Below the pieces are notes generated by a model. That model had not been told where the DNA came from. It did not search any database and was given only the letters and a program-made list of their open reading frames with translations. 64,000 nt of DNA from Dermatemys mawii (Eukaryota > Chordata > Testudines > Dermatemydidae): positions 12,169,343 through 12,233,342 of the forward strand of contig ML677358.1 in assembly GCA_007922305.1 (NCBI GenBank). Reading direction: 5' to 3'. This document shows, in pieces, positions 1-12,609 of this stretch (the first letter of the stretch is position 1; each line of letters begins with the position of its first letter). Position numbers and translations under genes: made by a program.

Positions 1-250
1 CAGTCAGGGATCTGAGGAATGGGCAGAGCCAGGATCAATAAGCGAGAGTCAGGCTAGGGTCAGGTATCAGAAGACAAGGTCTGATCAGGAGCCAGAGCAG
101 AACAAAAGCCTGTGCTGTTATTCAGACAACTTCCTGGGTCATCCTCCAGGATTAAATAGCAAGTCTGGCCAATCAAAGGGCCTCAGAGAACTGTCACTCT
201 GGATCCTTTGGGCAGTACTTCCTGTGGCACCTAATCTCCAACATGCTCCC
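1..250. repeat. Interspersed repeat of unknown family
   Basis: The stretch has a monotonous purine-rich texture with repeated 'gtcagg', 'gatcagg' and 'gagcc' words, like a low-complexity-derived interspersed repeat that I recognise as a common type in turtle DNA. No coding frame of interest is present. It directly precedes the Harbinger-like element and may be part of it or its host flank. Family assignment needs a repeat library. Confidence 0.3.
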
Positions 251-608
251 TGGCTATCGCTCTGCATGCACTCCTAGTAGCCATGTGGGCATATGTGCTG
301 GCCCAAGCTCCACAAGTTATGGAGCCTTACCCTAGATATCCCAGTATGCAACATGCCATCATCCAGCACAGACTTTTGGGAAGTTTTGTCTATGCATGGT
401 GGGGCAGAACCAAGTCACACAGAGGCAAATGGCACTGCAGGGTCAAGTTCCCATCATGCAACTTTCTCCACCTCCTAATGCCATCTCCTTTATCCCATCA
501 TTTTCTCACTTTATTTTGAAAAATCTCACAAACCTGCGTGGGACTTGTCACTGTCTGCCATCTCTGACAGAAGTAGGGAGCCTGAGCAGCTCTGCGCTAT
601 TATCATGA

Positions 609-1470
609 GTGTTGCAAGCAGAGGATGCACAACTCCGCCAGTATCTGTATAGCCACAGTAAGAGCTTCAGGGAATCTGATGATTTCCTGGACCCCAGAAT
701 GAGAACTGCATCGACAGTGGAGAAGCACGTGGCAATGACACTGTGGAAACTTGCAATGCCAGATTGCTACCAGTCAGTGGGAAATCATTTTGGAGTTGGA
801 AAATCCAATGTGGGGTCTGCTGTCATGCAAACATGCCTGGCCACTAATCATGTCTTGCTACATAGGACTGTGACTCATGGCATTTTGCAAGACATACTGG
901 ATGACTTTGCAGCAATGGGGTTCCCGAACTGCGGTGGAATGACGGATGGCATGCTTATCCCTATTTTGGCACAAGACCACTTTGCCACAGAGTATAATAA
1001 CAAAAAGGGCTATTTTAATATGGTTATGCAAGTGTTAGTGCATCACTGGGGACAGTTCACCAACATCCGTTTTGTCCGGTCAGGGAAGGGGCACGCTGCT
1101 TGCATTTTTAAGAACACAGCACTGTTCAGAAATGTATAAGCAGGGAGTTTCTTTCCCAACTGGATGATTACCATTGGCAATGTTGAAGTGCCAATAGTGA
1201 TCCTGCGGACCCACCCTACCCCTCATTCCCTTGGCTCATGAAGCCATATTACCATGACAGCATCAAGAAAAGTTCAATTACCAGCTCAGCAGGTGCCGAA
1301 TGACAGTTAAATGAGCTTTTAGTCAACAAGACTGGATTTAAATGAGAAAAATATTCCAGTGGTTATAGCTGCCTGCTGTGTCCTGCATACTATCTATGAA
1401 GAAAAGTTGCCAGCAGGATGGCGGTGGAGTTGTTGTTTAGACAAATACAACGGCTATAAAAAAAGCTCCA
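609..1470 (+). pseudogene. Decayed PIF/Harbinger-type transposase (HARBI1-like)
   Basis: An open frame of 176 codons (609-1139) reads as the middle of a Harbinger DDE transposase. It has a helix-turn-helix-like stretch (residues about 45-75, with 'SVGNHFGVGKSNVGSA'), then 'FPNCGGMTDGMLIPI', which matches the family signature around the first catalytic Asp (usual form GxIDGTHIPI). The second catalytic segment, normally near 'GxxHDxxVFxxS', is degraded to 'GKGHAACIFKNTALF', so the second Asp is lost. After the stop at 1137 the homologous reading continues, broken by stops, to about 1470 ('NELLVNKTGFK', then text resembling the C-terminal CCVLHN region at 'AACCVLHTIYEEK'). The family moves DNA cut-and-paste together with a Myb-like partner, whose remains lie convergently at 2.1-3.8 kb. 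The copy is dead. Confidence 0.8.
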
Positions 1471-2089
1471 TGTGGAGCTATACGGCTCAAGGAGGCTTTC
1501 AAAGCTCTTTAACAGTGGGTCACCATAATGTGTTGTGGTATACTGGGTTCCACCTGGCTCTGCAGTTTGTGGGCCTGTTATGAACTGTGTGGTGCTTGAT
1601 ACACATCTATGAATATATCACTGGCAATGTACCTACTAATTTTGTGGTACTTGCTGTACATTTATGATTATTATTTTGTGTTTGTCAATGATCCTATGAG
1701 TTGTTTCAAAGTGTACAATGTCAAATAAATGGGTGCCACCAGCCATTGGACAGCATATATTGTCAACTAATAAAGATGATTTATTTTCCAAACAACAGAG
1801 TTTTGCTGAGTAAAAAAAATTTTGGCACGAGTTAAAAGCAAATCCATTAAAAACTTAACAAATTTATGAAACAGGGGAAGGAACTTTCATGTCCATTTTA
1901 GCTACACAAACATCAACCATGGCTCTCACAGGTCAGTGTACACGAAAGTTGGTTGTCCTTAATGTCCCCCGATATGAAGTGGGAAGGGTATGCCACATGG
2001 AATGTTAGGGGGGTGTTTGTAGGGAGATGCTATAATGGAGTTCTCTGTGGACTGCAAAGGGAGGTGAGCTTAGCATTGTTGAACCTGTA

Positions 2090-3800
2090 GGTCCACAAGA
2101 GCATGCAGCATCTGTGTTTGCTGCCGGAGAAGCCCCATTATGTCTTGGTGCATCTCCCTCTCCATCTCCTGCACTTTTCTCCTGTCAACTCTTTTCTTCT
2201 CCATACAGTCTGCAATATTCATGCTCCAGGTCTAATGTTCATGATCTAATGCAGCACTGGCCTGTAGGATCTCGCTGAACATGTCATCCTGAGTCCTCTT
2301 CTTTCTCCTCCTTCTCTGGGTCGGGTGTTCTATGGGTGTGAAGCGGAAACCCCTTGAGGCCACAACAGCAACAGCTACAGCTAACACAAAGAAGTACCAT
2401 TAGCGGCATAGTCACAACAGAAACTTGCTCCCCTAAAGTTTTAAACAAGACTTGTTTATTGACACTTCTGCTTCAGAGTGCTTGTGCAAAGCACCACTCA
2501 CAGCTCCAGTTATGGTGCACGTGGCCTGCCAGTGTGAGAAAGATGAGGAGGGAATGGCTTGGTTGCGTGAAACTATGAATACAAGGCAATAGCACTCAAT
2601 ACAGGCACTATTTTCCAGAGGTGGTGGTGATTTTAGCTGATATCTCACTCTTGAGAATAACAAAGGTACACAGAGCACAACTGCTGCTGGCATCCCGAAG
2701 CCACCCTGGACTGTATGCTGCTAGCCTCTTTACGGTAATGGTGCCTGCCGAAATTATCACCAGCTGGCATGTGAAAGCGTTCTGCTGCAGAGAAATAATT
2801 AAGGCTGCCATCCCTAGAAATCTTTGGGAGAGGATTGAGGAGTACCTCCATGAAAGGTTTGTCAAGATAGAGGCAAAAAATTTAAAGGACATCCCTGCGT
2901 ACATAAACAAACTGCTCTGCATGCCCTTTTCCCCCACCTAACTTTACAGGGGAATTAAAAGAAGATGCAAATAACGCCACCTCGCTTTGTCGTACCGCTA
3001 CCTCTTCTAGCACAAGTAAATTAATGAAAAGTCAATAGCTGTGCTCTGGTAAGTTGGGGAGTGCCATCACAGAAATGGAAAATAAATTTACACATGTACC
3101 TGAGGTTCCTTTCTCCTGCATCGGGCTCCCCCATGCTCGACTGACTGGACTGTGGTGGAGTCTCAAACAGGTCCTGGCTTGTGGCATGGTTGGTCTCCCC
3201 AGTCGCATGTCCCCCATCCTCCTCTTCTTCCACTTCCACCTCTTTTCTGTTCACACCAGAGGCCTGTGACTTGGGCTCCTCTGAGGTATCCATGGTACCA
3301 TAGTAACATCTGCAGGGTGTTGTGGGGTCTCCACCAAGTATGGCATGCAGCTCTTTGTAAAAGCAGCTGGTCTGCGGCTCAGATCGACTGTTGGCCTCCT
3401 GATATGCCTGCTCCAGCCTCTTTCCTTTCATGTGCCATTGCTGCTGATCCCAGTCGTACCCTTTTTCCTGCATCCCTCATGGCAATTTGCTCATAGATGT
3501 CTGGTTTCTACAACTGATCCATAGTTGTGCTTGCACAGCCTTTTCTCCCCACAGGCTCATGATAGCCAGTATCTCCTGTCTGCTCCAAGCCAGAGGGTGT
3601 CCATAGCCCAGGAGTGAGTTAGACCGGAAGGTACATGCCCCTCCCTGCTTAGAACCCCATGACTTTTTAAATGCTGTTTCCTGATTGGCCAGCTTGAGGA
3701 GCACACCTTGCATCTCTTCTTTATTGTGCGCACTGGTACGCGCTCTATAGAGTCATGTTCTAACAATGTTTTGTGTTTCATGGCCTTTTGAAGCTCACAG
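2090..3800 (-). pseudogene. Decayed Myb/SANT-like partner protein of a Harbinger element
   Basis: On the minus strand, 3477-3713 encodes 'WSRQEILAIMSLWGEKAVQ', the start of a Myb/SANT-like domain. After a frameshift near 3475 the reading continues at 3473-3021 with 'MQEKGYDWDQQQWHMKGKRL' and 'FYKELHAILGGDPT', the second half of such a domain, then an acidic linker. A separate C-terminal segment is visible at about 2330-2090 as basic 'RRRKKRTQDDMFSEILQ' followed by a coiled-coil-like stretch ('LRQQTQMLHALVDLQ'). The 2.35-3.0 kb gap would be an intron. In PIF/Harbinger elements such proteins bind the terminal repeats and carry the transposase into the nucleus. Convergent pairing with the transposase at 609-1470 is typical of the family. 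The frameshift shows it is non-functional. Confidence 0.72.
2621..3035 (+). other. Unassigned open frame inside the Harbinger-like element
   Basis: A 106-codon open frame (2621-2941) contains a peptide-like stretch, 'IPRNLWERIEEYLHERF' then 'AYINKLLCMPF', that looks more protein-like than its surroundings. It lies in the presumed intron of the minus-strand Myb-like gene and on the opposite strand. I do not recognise a domain. It could be a remnant exon of another element or a chance frame. Confidence 0.2.
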
Positions 3801-4439
3801 TGGGCCATAATGTGACATCCCTATTCAGGTTTTAGTGAGTCCTTAAGGAGACAAAACTGTCATTTATGAAAAAATTGAGGGAGGACTTCAGGATATTGTC
3901 CAAATTTGCTGGCGTGCTAGGGTTTGAAGAACAAGTCCATCAAAGCCAGTTCTTGGTCATCTTTGAAGCAGATCAAGATACGTCAACATGGACATGTAGG
4001 AGAAGGATGTGTTCAGGGAAGGAGGGAATTTATGTCCCCTGCAGTGGAGATAGGCTTAGTGATTGAGTCTCAATGGATAACAGACAAAGGAACAGCCAGG
4101 TCTTTAGCTTCCTGCAGGGCAGACCCCTGGAACTAATAGGCCTAAGGCTGAAACACAACATATGGATGAATGATGGCTCTATTTAACTTGTAAACCAAGT
4201 CTAACAATTTAACTATCTTGTCATCATATGTAAAGCCACTGACCTGTTCCTAACACTTAAATCAAAACTTGGCTTCTAGGTAGATTAGTGCACTGGAAAA
4301 GATACAGAAAAGAACCACCTCTCAAGCTGTTGGCAAGAGATTTCTGCTATCCTGTTCTTTATATTGGTCTTCCTACAAAATGATATTTCAACCTACTTCA
4401 GTCCCATTGTTCCCAGTAGGCCTCCAGCATATCACAGAA

Positions 4440-4625
4440 TTTTCAAAACTACTACCACATTATTGCGTCCAATGCTGTGAACAGTGGAACTGCATTCAGT
4501 ATCCCCATCTTCATCTTGCGGATACGAAACCTGAGACACAGGGGAGTTAAATGATCTACCCAAGCTCAAACAAGAAGTCTGTGGCTAAACTGGGATGGAA
4601 CCCAGAGTTCCCAATACCCAGACCT
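4440..4625 (-). repeat. MIR-type SINE fragment
   Basis: The stretch 'gaaacctgagacacaggggag', 'aaatgatctacccaagctca' and 'ggatggaacccagag' is a diverged form of the MIR core region in reverse orientation. MIRs are ancient tRNA-derived SINEs shared by amniotes. No terminal duplication is visible. Confidence 0.65.
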
Positions 4626-5794
4626 GAAATCAACTTTCCATGGGATGACTGAGGCAACAAATAAGAACAGATAAAGCCTATAATAAACATTAAGGCAATT
4701 TTTTCATAGCTATGTTCAGTGGGTTAAGTGTATAAGTCTTGTAACTTCAGAACACACACCACTGTACTGTACCCTGGTTATCCAGGGCATCCAAAATATC
4801 AGCTTTGTCCTTCAAAGAGTAGGACTGGAGGTCCTCCCGGGAAGCTCTGCCTTAGTGCTTTCAGCAAGTTTGTTACAGTGTTAGGTTTCCAAAACTGCAG
4901 AGGTGATTGCTTTCCAGAGGTGGGAATCCAAGGAAAGGTAACATGATGGCATTGTGAAGCAAGTAACAGATTACTCAGCCTATATAGGCTTTGTAATACC
5001 CCAAATATCAAAAGTCTTTGAGTTTAATAAACCAACTCAGCTTCTTTCTACCAAGAGATCTTTCAGGAATCTTTAGTCTTCCTTCAGCTCTGGGTCCCTT
5101 GCTAACTAATTTAGCTGAATGGGTTAATTCTTCCCTCATTCAAAGAGATGCAGAAAGTTATTGCATTCTCCCTATGAGTCTGCACCCCATGCTGTGACCT
5201 GAACTTAAGACACCCGCAAAGTTGCAACATTAGTTGTATTGAACTTTTTGGTTTTTCCCTTGCAAAATAGAAGAAATGTTAACGTTTTGGTTAGAAAAAC
5301 CTGCTTCTGAGGGGAAATAATAAAGTCCTTGATCTGTATACGTTATGAAAGACTGTCCATTTTATGTTGGAAATGAAATTGAAAACAATTCCTTTGTCTG
5401 ACTTAAGATTTGCCTTATAAAACTGGCAACGCCTAAAAGATAAGCAACTTATATAAACCAGTTTTTATCCTTTTTCTTCAAAAAACTGAAATTTTCTTAC
5501 CTTAAACAGACTATCCACTCTGGGTCAAGTGTTCAGATCCCAGCACACAATCTCTTGCATGCAGAATTTTTGGCAAAAATGACAGATTTTACTTGTGCAA
5601 AACCCATTGGTCTTATTTTGCATGGACAAATGAGTGGCAGATGCAAATGATAGTGATTTAGATCTTTTCATGTTCAAACTTTGTTAGTTGTAAGTAAAGA
5701 GCAGAGTCTATAACAAAACAGCCAATGAATGTAGTACAGAAATATGAAAGGCAGCTTCTCACTAGTAAGCTATGTATTATGATGGATAAATATG

Positions 5795-5935
5795 GGCTCA
5801 GTTCTCTGCTGGTGTAAATTAGTGCCGCTCCAGGAATCTAGACAGCTGGCCATATACCCAAATGGTACAAATTAGTATAACTCCATTGACCTCAATGGAG
5901 CTACACTAATTTACACAGCAGAGGATCTAGTTCAG
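5795..5935. repeat. Ancient palindromic repeat (two arms of 'tggtgtaaattag')
   Basis: The left arm 'ctctgctggtgtaaattag' and the inverted right arm 'ctaatttacacagcagag' flank a core with the palindrome 'ctccattgacctcaatggag'. Hairpin-like copies of this family are common in reptile and bird DNA. A second fragment starts near 7905. No coding content. Confidence 0.55.
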
Positions 5936-6738
5936 TATCTTCTGTATGCATAAATTTATATGCTATAAAAGAGCACACATCCGATATTATATTCTAAACA
6001 TGGATTGCACAATACTCTTATCCCACACTGGTTCACCTATCCCTAGCTAATAGCCTTTCCATTCATGTCTCACAGTGAAGGAGGAGCTGTTTGTTTACTG
6101 TGTGTACCCAGACAACAGCAACTGGAGGACAATCAGCTGAGAAGTTCAGTTTCTCCCCAAGCCGGTTTGACATCTCTCACACTGTCCAGATGAGAGCTGC
6201 CAACACTTACACATGCAACTTTCCCAAGTATTCACACTGAGTTGGGCGAGTTGAATGTGGCTACTTACATACATAAGTGTTTTTAGGGTGGAGGCCTAAG
6301 TAAATTTTTAAATTAAGTAATTGGTGAGAACAGAGGAGGAGGCTGGCTAAAAGCCAAACCGAAGTGAAAGCAGAATATGGATATATTACATACAGCCCAT
6401 TTTGATCTGAAAAGAAAAACATTCCTTGATCTCCCCATTTTGCCTTCCCTTTACCTGACCTTTTTACTTCATCACCCCAACAGAAGAACCACAGTGAGAG
6501 AATCCCCAGCAGCAGGAGGATTTGCATGGTTTTTGCTTGCAAAGCTGTGGCAGGACACCTCTGTTGGGCTGAAGTGTGTTCTGAGCCTTTCAAACACAGA
6601 AAGACTCTGATAATTCCCAAGTGTTATTCATTTATATTATGCTTTCACATTTAGATCCCTTCTTCTGATAACTTATTGGCTGCAACTAAAAGGAACAGTG
6701 AAAAGAAAACCAAAAGGTAACTGGGGATGCAGCTAGTA

Positions 6739-7390
6739 CAGGGGTCGGCAACCTTTCAGAGGTGGTGTGCCGAATCTTCATGTAGTCAGGGCTTCGGGTG
6801 CCAGTCTGGAATGGGGGGAGGCTTTGGGCAGAAGGGGAGGGGCTGAGGGGGTCAGTCCGCCCGCTTTGGTGTTTTCCTGGCAGGCTACTGCCTGCCTGGA
6901 TGAAGGTGCTGAGTGGGGCAGGCGGGGACCCTGGCTAGCAAGGGGCCAGCAGGGGGAACCCCATAGCGGGGGCAGGCTGAGTGGCTCAGCCCACCGCTGC
7001 TTTGGGGTTTCCTCCACAGGCTCCTGCTACCTGGAGTCCCACTGCCTGCCTGACTCAGCTCCCGCTGCTAGCCTGGGTATAGGGAACCCAGGCTGACAGC
7101 AGGCTGGCAGGAGCCTGCAAGGGAAAACCCCAGAGCGGCGGGCTGAGCGCTCATCCCGCTGCGGCTTTGGCGTTTCCCCTGCTGGCTCCTACCAGCTGGG
7201 GTCTCAGCTCCCGCTGCCAGCCTGGGCTCCCTGTCCCAGGCTGGCAGCAGGAGCTGAGTGGGGCAGGCGGGGGACCCTGGCTGGCAAGGCACCAGTGGGG
7301 AAACCCCAAAGCGGCGGAGGTCCCCTGCCTGCCCAACTCAGCTCCTGCTGCTAGCCTGGGACAGGGAACTGTCCAAAAAAAAAAAAGGTG
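6739..7390. mobile_element. Truncated hAT-like non-autonomous element with GC-rich internal repeats
   Basis: The left end 'caggggtcggcaacctttcag' is the same terminus as the complete hAT element at 54370-54679. The interior is a GC-rich array in which near-identical 60-100 bp words ('ggctggcaaggcaccag', 'ggcaggcggggaccctgg', 'gctcctgctgctagcctggg') recur in both orientations, giving long GC-rich frames on both strands that are artefacts. No matching right terminus is visible, so the copy ends raggedly near the A-run at 7375-7387. Confidence 0.6.
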
Positions 7391-7639
7391 CCACCATAAA
7401 AGAAAAAGGTGACTGTTATATTTCTAATTGTGACAAAAAAACGTACGCGATGGAGCTGCCACCAGAACGCCGCCGCAGGACAAAGTGGTGAAGCAGGTAT
7501 GTCCGCTGAAATGCTGCAGACAGAACTGCAGCTATTTTGACGCTTTTCCTGCTTTGTTCAGTGGCGGTGTTGCAGCATCGGATGCTCCTAAGGCGGCTTC
7601 AACAGTTCCCCCAGATCCCTCCCTGGCTACACTACTGAA

Positions 7640-7905
7640 TACAATGGCTGGAAGTTGAAGTGAGACAAATTGAGAGTGGAGATAAGGAGCACATCTTTAA
7701 CAGTGAGAATAATTAACCATTGGAACAACTTATTAAGGATCGTGGTGGATTCCCCATCAGTGACAATTTTTAAATTAAGATTTAGATGTTTTTTTAAAAG
7801 TTCTGCTCTAGGAATTATTTTGAGGAAGTTCTATGGCCTTTGTTATACAGGACATCAGACTAGATGGTCACAGTGGTCCCTTCTGGCCTTGGAATCCATG
7901 AATCC
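7640..7905 (+). mobile_element. CR1 LINE 3' end
   Basis: The segment reads as the very end of CR1 ORF2 and its 3' UTR. 'gtgagaataattaaccattgg' and 'ggtggattccccatcagtga' precede the CR1 terminal words 'cagactagatggtcacag' and 'ggtcccttctggccttgg', ending with the short ATGAATC-type tail near 7900. CR1 is the dominant LINE of turtles and birds and is usually 5'-truncated, as here. Confidence 0.85.
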
Positions 7906-7975
7906 TCAGCTGGTGTAAATTAGCATGGCCCTACTGAACTCACTGGAGCTAGTTTATACCACTAATGAGTTGTTC
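7905..7975. repeat. Second fragment of the palindromic 'tggtgtaaattag' repeat
   Basis: It starts 'cagctggtgtaaattagcat' and ends 'ggagctagtttatacca', a diverged copy of the hairpin repeat at 5795-5935. It abuts the CR1 tail directly. Confidence 0.45.
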
Positions 7976-8079
7976 TGTAAACGTCATATTTTAACCTGGA
8001 TAGATGAAACATCTGTAAGTGAGAAATACACTTAGCAGTATTTGTTTGCACAAATGGAATTCCTGGTTGTGTATATCAC

Positions 8080-8102
8080 GCACACACACATACACACACA
8101 CG
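8080..8102. repeat. (CA)n microsatellite
   Basis: A run of CA dinucleotides with one interruption. No other structure. Confidence 0.9.
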
Positions 8103-8704
8103 AACCAAACTAATGCTTTTCTTATGACTTTTTCTTACTTACTGTAGGAGTTTATCACTCTATGTCCACCTCAAATATTAGATTTCTTCCTCTTTCCGTT
8201 GTTAAAGTAACGGATTGGGAAGATATTCATTTACCTTCAGAATGGATTATAAAATCAAGCCAGATGTGCAATTTACTGACTCTATAAGCGTGCAGTTCCA
8301 TAAACTTTACTGTTAAAAATTAGCCTTTGTTGGACTAAAGTAAGCTGGCCAACATAACCTAGTTTCGTGGGCACTGATTTGGTATACCCAGCATGACTAA
8401 TACCTGTGCACTAGATTCAGGTATTCTCTATACCATTATAGAAAAACATTGATGATCAAATTATCAAGGCCCTGAGCAATTAGTAAACTATGCAAAATAC
8501 AAGTGTGACACACAGCACTTTTGTACACAAGTAGGTACCTACATGTGCAGATCAGGTTATTGCGTATGCACTTCCCATTTCCCTCCACAATTATCCAGAT
8601 TTCCACTCCAAAGTTTAGTGCATGCAACAGGTGCATGTGCATTATCCCCCTCTCTTTGAAAACTGGCCCATTTAGCCTTGCAATTCCATTGTTGCTTGGA
8701 TGGG

Positions 8705-8830
8705 AGGTGGATAATTACTATCTATGTTACAGATAGGGAAATTGAGACACTGGTCACACAGATTCAATGGCAGTGGCAGAATTAAAAACTAGTAGCCTTG
8801 ACATGCACTATTCTACTCTAGCAGTTAGGG
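8705..8830 (-). repeat. MIR-type SINE fragment
   Basis: 'acagatagggaaattgagac', then 'gtggcagaattaaaaactag', matches the reverse of the MIR 3' half (usual form: gggaaactgaggcacag...). It is old and strongly diverged. Confidence 0.55.
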
Positions 8831-8899
8831 ATCAGATCCAGCTCAAAGAAAAAGAAAGATTCCCAATGAACTCAGTAGAGGTTAAATTGGGCCAGGTCA

Positions 8900-11800
8900 A
8901 ATATTTAGTGCTTATTGTCCTTTGATTACAAGCCGGTGCCTTTCACTGGAGGGATGTATTTTAAAAATACGTTTGCAAATAACACGATTGATAGGTCAGA
9001 GGATCTGTTGTCATTTAAAAGAGATATTTTGCAGAAGTGAACTAGCAATTGAAACAGCAAAGAAGGGGCTTCATGTTGGCTTTGTAGTTCAGTGGCATTC
9101 TTTGCTGTATGTAATGATGGGTTTGCAGCTTTCGTAGCACTCAGTTAACATTTATTCAATGCAGACGCACTCTGCTCAGGTGGGGCAATATGTTTTATTG
9201 CAGTTCATAAAAAAGCAATAAAAGACTTTAAAACCATCAGGCTGATCTTAAATGCATGAAGCTAATAATCAGTATGATAAGCTATCATTTACATGAATAG
9301 GAAATTGAATGGGGATTTCATTTCCTAAACTTTTGTTGCTCCTATTGAATTGAGTTGATGGTGCTATTCAGGCAAGCCAGCATGGTGTCTTGTTTACAAG
9401 AGAAGTTTGCAAAACAAAGACAGTCATGGTCAAAACTCAGTTCCATATATTTGCATGGGAGGCCCCTGGAGAAAAATGGATCCTGAAATGCCCTAATGGG
9501 ATGGTTCACTCGGAAGTGATAAGTTGACAGAGAATGATTTCAGTGCTTACCAGACCTGTGGTGGGCAAGGAAAGAGGAAACTGGTCTTAAACTGAGTGGG
9601 CCTGATCAAACTTTCGTTGCAGGGGCAAAACTACCATTGATTGGGCTCAGTACTTCTACCAAAGTGATGCTTGCCATAAGAAGGTGTTTCTGCACACTGG
9701 CCAAGATCAGCACGGTAGTAATCAGGCACAACTCCCATTGATTTCAGTGGGAATTGAGGGTTCTCTATACCTTCTCTACTGACAGACAATGCGCTTCAGG
9801 TACATAATAAATCAGCTGAGCAGATTTCACAGCTGCACAGATTTTCATTTTTCCTTATGAATGCAGACTATGGAGTCACTCTTCTGGATTTATACTAGGA
9901 CAACTGAAAGCATAGCTGGGCCCAATGCTTTTAGAGCAGCCTTTGCCATGCCTAACACTTTTCACAGCTCATTTGCTAAATTAGACATTATAAAAATAAG
10001 TAACTGCAATTGCAGGACTGTGTTAATCTCTGAAGCTTAAACATCAGTCTGTAATGACTGCTTTCCATTGGTCTACGGCAAATGACTTTATGGTGCATGC
10101 AGGAGATTTATCCACATGCGTATGTTAAAAACTCCTGGGAATCTTCTCACATAGAAAAAAGAGAAGAGGCCTAACACAGAAACTAAATAAATTCAAAACA
10201 TTGCTGTCATTCATGCTGTAACAGAAATGCCACCCAGTAAGAAAAGGCTTTTACAACTCCTAAAGGAGATAAGAAACACCGGCCAGCAAAGCAATAAGAC
10301 GCTGCTTCTGGAAGTGCAGCATTTCCCAACCTGACAATCAGTACAGCTTCTGGAAATGCCACAGAACATAACTGTCTCCTTACAAAGGAAATGAGAGTTT
10401 AGGCATTGACTATAAATGAGATTACACAGAAGGATGGGTGGTTTGGAAAATCCTTTTCCAAAGCCAAAAGAATTTAAAGCAAAATTGGTCCCTGGAGCAC
10501 ACAAATTCCACTGGCTTCAAGAGTTTGCCTCATGTGAGCCAGTGCTCACCCATGACAGTAAAGGGTTCACAATTGGAGCCCAAGTTTCCTCTGCAGAATG
10601 TTTATTTCTGATTATATGTAAGGAATTAAAAAACAACAAAAAAAAATAACTCTCAGCTCAAGTTTCAAATGCGAGGTTGATTTTTGTAAAGAAGATAAAA
10701 AGGAAAAAAAAAACTTAAATCAAGCAAATCTGATATGGAGTCAGAGACAATAAAAGTCATCCCCATTTTTACTGTCAGTTTTCAGGAGTAGTGTCACATG
10801 CTATGCTATGGATGAGCAAACCAGTTTTCTCCATTGCTAGCTATGGGGTCAGCCACATTTTAAGATACTTTGAGGAGGGAAATAGAACACAGGAGAAGAC
10901 TATGTAAACGTATCTAACAGGTCATGCAAACTATTTCCTACAATAGCATCACCTCTCTTCAGCTGTGAAACATGCCTGCGAAGTAAAACTGAAGAGAATT
11001 CTTGGTCCTTCAGTGTTATCATTAGAATATCATTTGCCCATTTGTCTGTAACAATGCCTCACTTCTGGTTGGGAAGATCAACAAAAGGCCCTCTGGAGCT
11101 GAGAGCAGGAGGTAATAACGCAAGAATTTGGCAGGCATCCTCTCTAGGAGGCTACCTATCAATCATTTGCTGACACATCAAACCCCCAGTGAATGGATCT
11201 CCAGAGCTGAGAGCTTTCTGGGCTACCCGAGGCAATAGTGGGCCTTGCTGAAACAGAGAAGAGCGCTAACCTTTACATCTAATCAACTACCTATTTCCTG
11301 CTATGCTCCAATCCTTACACATGACATTGCTACCTTGGTTGGAGAGCCAAGTGTGTTTTATTCAAACACAAGTCATGGAAAATTGCATAGAAAGGAAAAA
11401 TCTGTGCGGTTAATTTCCACCTGCTCTGTATTGTCCTTGTCAAGCCTTCACATTAATAAGTTACTAGACGAGATTGGGCTTCTGTTGCCGGAGTTGCCAC
11501 TTACTATGTAACCTTGGACATGTCACCTAACAGTGAACTACAAAAGAAAAACAATAAAAATGTGTTTTGCATTTTGCTTCTGCTTTAGGATGTGCCAAGA
11601 CTTTGTTTTTGGGCTTTTTCCCCAAAAGAAAACACCCAATATGTTTTCTGCTCATATTTTACAATAGAAAGCTCAGAGGAAGTGGAGATTCAAGGGCTTG
11701 GAATTTCTAGAAGACATTCAATTGCTGGGAATGGCCATGGAAAACTGCAGTATATCCTCCAGAGTGAGATGACTTATCTTAACCTGACTGCTCTGGTTAA

Positions 11801-12600
11801 GCAAGTTCAATAAAACTTACTGTGTCTGCCTCTAGATAGGATCAGCTGTTCAAATGTAAGACTGAAAAGTAATTTAGTTTGCTTACTCTGCTGCTGTCAT
11901 ATCAGTCAGTTTAATCAGTTCATTAACAATGTGATGACTTGCTCAGGCCTCTAGGCCCTTGAGGGTGTGCAAGATTAGTAGCTACTTTATAGGGTGGGGG
12001 GGGAGGGAGGAAGAAGATGCTACTAAATGGTCCTAAGAATTAAATTTCTCCTCAAGTCTTAAGTGATAAATATGTGTTAGCAAATATCCATCTAATTCTC
12101 TCCTTTTCTCACAGATGCTGAAGTGAAATAATAAGCTTCTGAGTAATAACTCCATCTGTGGAACTTCGTTCACTCAGAAGGCTGTGATCTCTGCCTTCTA
12201 AACTGGTTGATATAAAATAAAGAGGGGAAGGGGCTTTGCTTGAAGTTGCTGCCATCTTAGAGGGTATGTTTGAGGCTCGCTGCAGTTTATGTAGGCTATT
12301 CTTAGAGATAAGAAATCACTTATCGACCAAAGGGAACTGATGAGCAGCCATGCACTCCAATCTTGCTGGATCTGCAGTTCCAAGAATAGCCTTCATGCCA
12401 TGTGATAAGAAACATATGGTATCATCCTCCTGCAAGAAATCCACCTTAATTTTTGTTGAAAAATATGTCTAAATGTAAGAGGTTAAACTCCTTGTTTTAT
12501 AGATTTAGGCTTCATGAGCTATATTTCTGCATGTGGGTAGAGAAATAAATCTAAACAGGCAGTGTAACTATTTTGAGTTGGTAAAGAAAGACACATGTAT
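8900..12600. other. No gene recognised
   Basis: No conserved coding exon, RNA gene or complete element was recognised. A short ancient repeat fragment with the palindromic core 'ctcccattgatttcagtggga' lies at about 9728-9752. A G-rich run occurs near 11994-12010. The remaining sequence is AT-rich with only short chance frames. Confidence 0.5.
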
Positions 12601-12609
12601 CACCAGACC

